Part shown: one piece after another, positions 32,139 to 32,573 of the stretch
How the letters are laid out: every line of letters starts with the position of its first letter
How positions within the stretch are numbered: the first letter of the stretch is position 1
Assembly (NCBI GenBank): GCA_003483745.1
Contig: DMYD01000029.1
Location: 10,847 to 43,419 of the forward strand
DNA length: 32,573 bases
DNA from: Roseburia sp.
Lineage (GTDB): Bacteria; Bacillota; Clostridia; Lachnospirales; Lachnospiraceae
Direction: 5' to 3'
The notes under the pieces: model-generated
Databases searched by the model: none
Told to the model about the DNA's origin: nothing
What the model saw: only the letters and a program-made list of their open reading frames with translations
Program-made: the position numbers and the translations under genes

Positions 32139-32573
32139 TTACAAGCGTGAAAAAATTCATGATCCGGAACATGCACATATTTTGTCTGGAATATTAAAAT
32201 GTCCTTGCTGTGGAAAAGAAATGTATGGAAATATTGCCAAAGCAGGGCGAAAAGATAACAAGACCAGATATTACTATTATTGCAAGAATACCGTGAATGC
32301 TACCGGGCACAAGTGTACGTTCCGACGTAATATCGAGTAGACACAGATTATGATATGCTTGCAAAACTGATTACAGCAATGACAAAAGAAGGAAAATTTA
32401 AGGATGCCATTCAGGATAAGATTGGAGATACAGTTGATACAACGGATCTGGAAAAACAGTTATCCGTGCTAAATGCGAGTCTTCATCGGGCAGAGACAAT
32501 AAAAACCCGCCTTGAACAGCAGATGGATAATCTGGATGTTACAGATACTCATTCAATGTCATTTAGTTAGTGA
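32116..32573 (+). pseudogene. Frameshifted remnant of a large serine recombinase (zinc-ribbon and C-terminal region), running off the window
   Basis: From about 32116 the reading KRSKNNYKREKIHDPEHAH, then ILSGILKCPCCGKEMYGN and YYYYCKNTVNATGHKC, is the recombinase zinc beta-ribbon of large serine recombinases (TnpX/Tn4451-like), with four Cys. The catalytic resolvase domain is absent. A frameshift near 32335 is shown by a premature TAG (32338-32340) while the family sequence resumes in another frame (DYDMLAKLITAMTKEGKF, DTTDLEKQLSVLN, NLDVTDTH). It loses similarity just before the window edge, suggesting another lesion. It cannot be active in this form. Confidence 0.72.

Larger units (their letters stand above)
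28575..32573 (+). mobile_element. Accessory island (defence operon plus element remnants) inserted after rlmD
   Basis: Base composition becomes clearly richer in A+T after rlmD, with codons such as ATA, AGA and AAT frequent. It holds a three-gene cyclase/membrane-protein operon, then only fragments of mobile-element genes (helicase, large serine recombinase). The left edge may be at or inside the rlmD 3' end. The right edge is outside the window, and no attachment repeats were identified. Confidence 0.6.

Noticed and set aside
1..32573. CRISPR array or tRNA/rRNA genes
   Set aside because: No regularly spaced direct repeats and no tRNA- or rRNA-like sequence were seen by eye on either strand.

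Overview
The window looks like a chromosomal segment of a gut Lachnospiraceae bacterium (Roseburia/Agathobacter-like). This is inferred from moderate A+T content, strong AGGAGG-type ribosome binding sites, a class II GalT, a DUF1836 protein, a YerC-type TrpR homologue, and a glycan locus built around an ABC importer without its own ATPase. The genus was not tested by database search.

Positions 1-19250 are mostly carbohydrate metabolism. The 3' end of a secreted protein with two Ig-like (BIG2) repeats is followed by a cytoplasmic GH3 glycosidase and a LacI-family repressor. Next come a lipoprotein sugar-binding protein, two permeases, an unassigned 616-residue protein and a 72-residue zinc-ribbon protein. 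An AraC-type regulator, a GH2 beta-galactosidase, a GH53 endo-beta-1,4-galactanase without a signal peptide, and galK-galT follow. Together they suggest import of beta-1,4-galacto-oligosaccharides, intracellular cleavage to galactose, and entry into the Leloir pathway. Control is visible in the DNA: a near-perfect cre box, two promoters before the binding-protein gene, and TTGCGC-type palindromes at both the repressor and transporter promoters. Two strongly folded intercistronic regions lie inside the transporter operon.

Positions 19251-28574 are housekeeping and mixed genes: two PLP aminotransferases (the second is HisC), a CPBP membrane protease on the minus strand with LexA-like boxes at its promoter, a YerC/TrpR-like regulator, a DUF1836 protein (minus), the PcrA helicase, a small acidic-tailed membrane protein, and RlmD (TrmA/RumA family) with an unusual C-terminal extension.

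Positions 28575-32573 are a more A+T-rich accessory island placed directly after rlmD. It carries a compact three-gene operon: a class III nucleotide cyclase with a coiled-coil and helical C-terminal extension, a DUF5706-like three-helix membrane protein, and a second, shorter class III cyclase. This is the layout of a Pycsar-type (cyclic-pyrimidine) anti-phage system, but with two different cyclases bracketing one membrane effector. Neither cyclase keeps the usual purine-selecting residues, and each has a different substitution at the usual catalytic arginine. The operon ends in a clear terminator. Beyond it lie mobile-element debris: a small element-type ORF, a helicase fragment, and the zinc-ribbon/C-terminal part of a frameshifted large serine recombinase running to the window edge.
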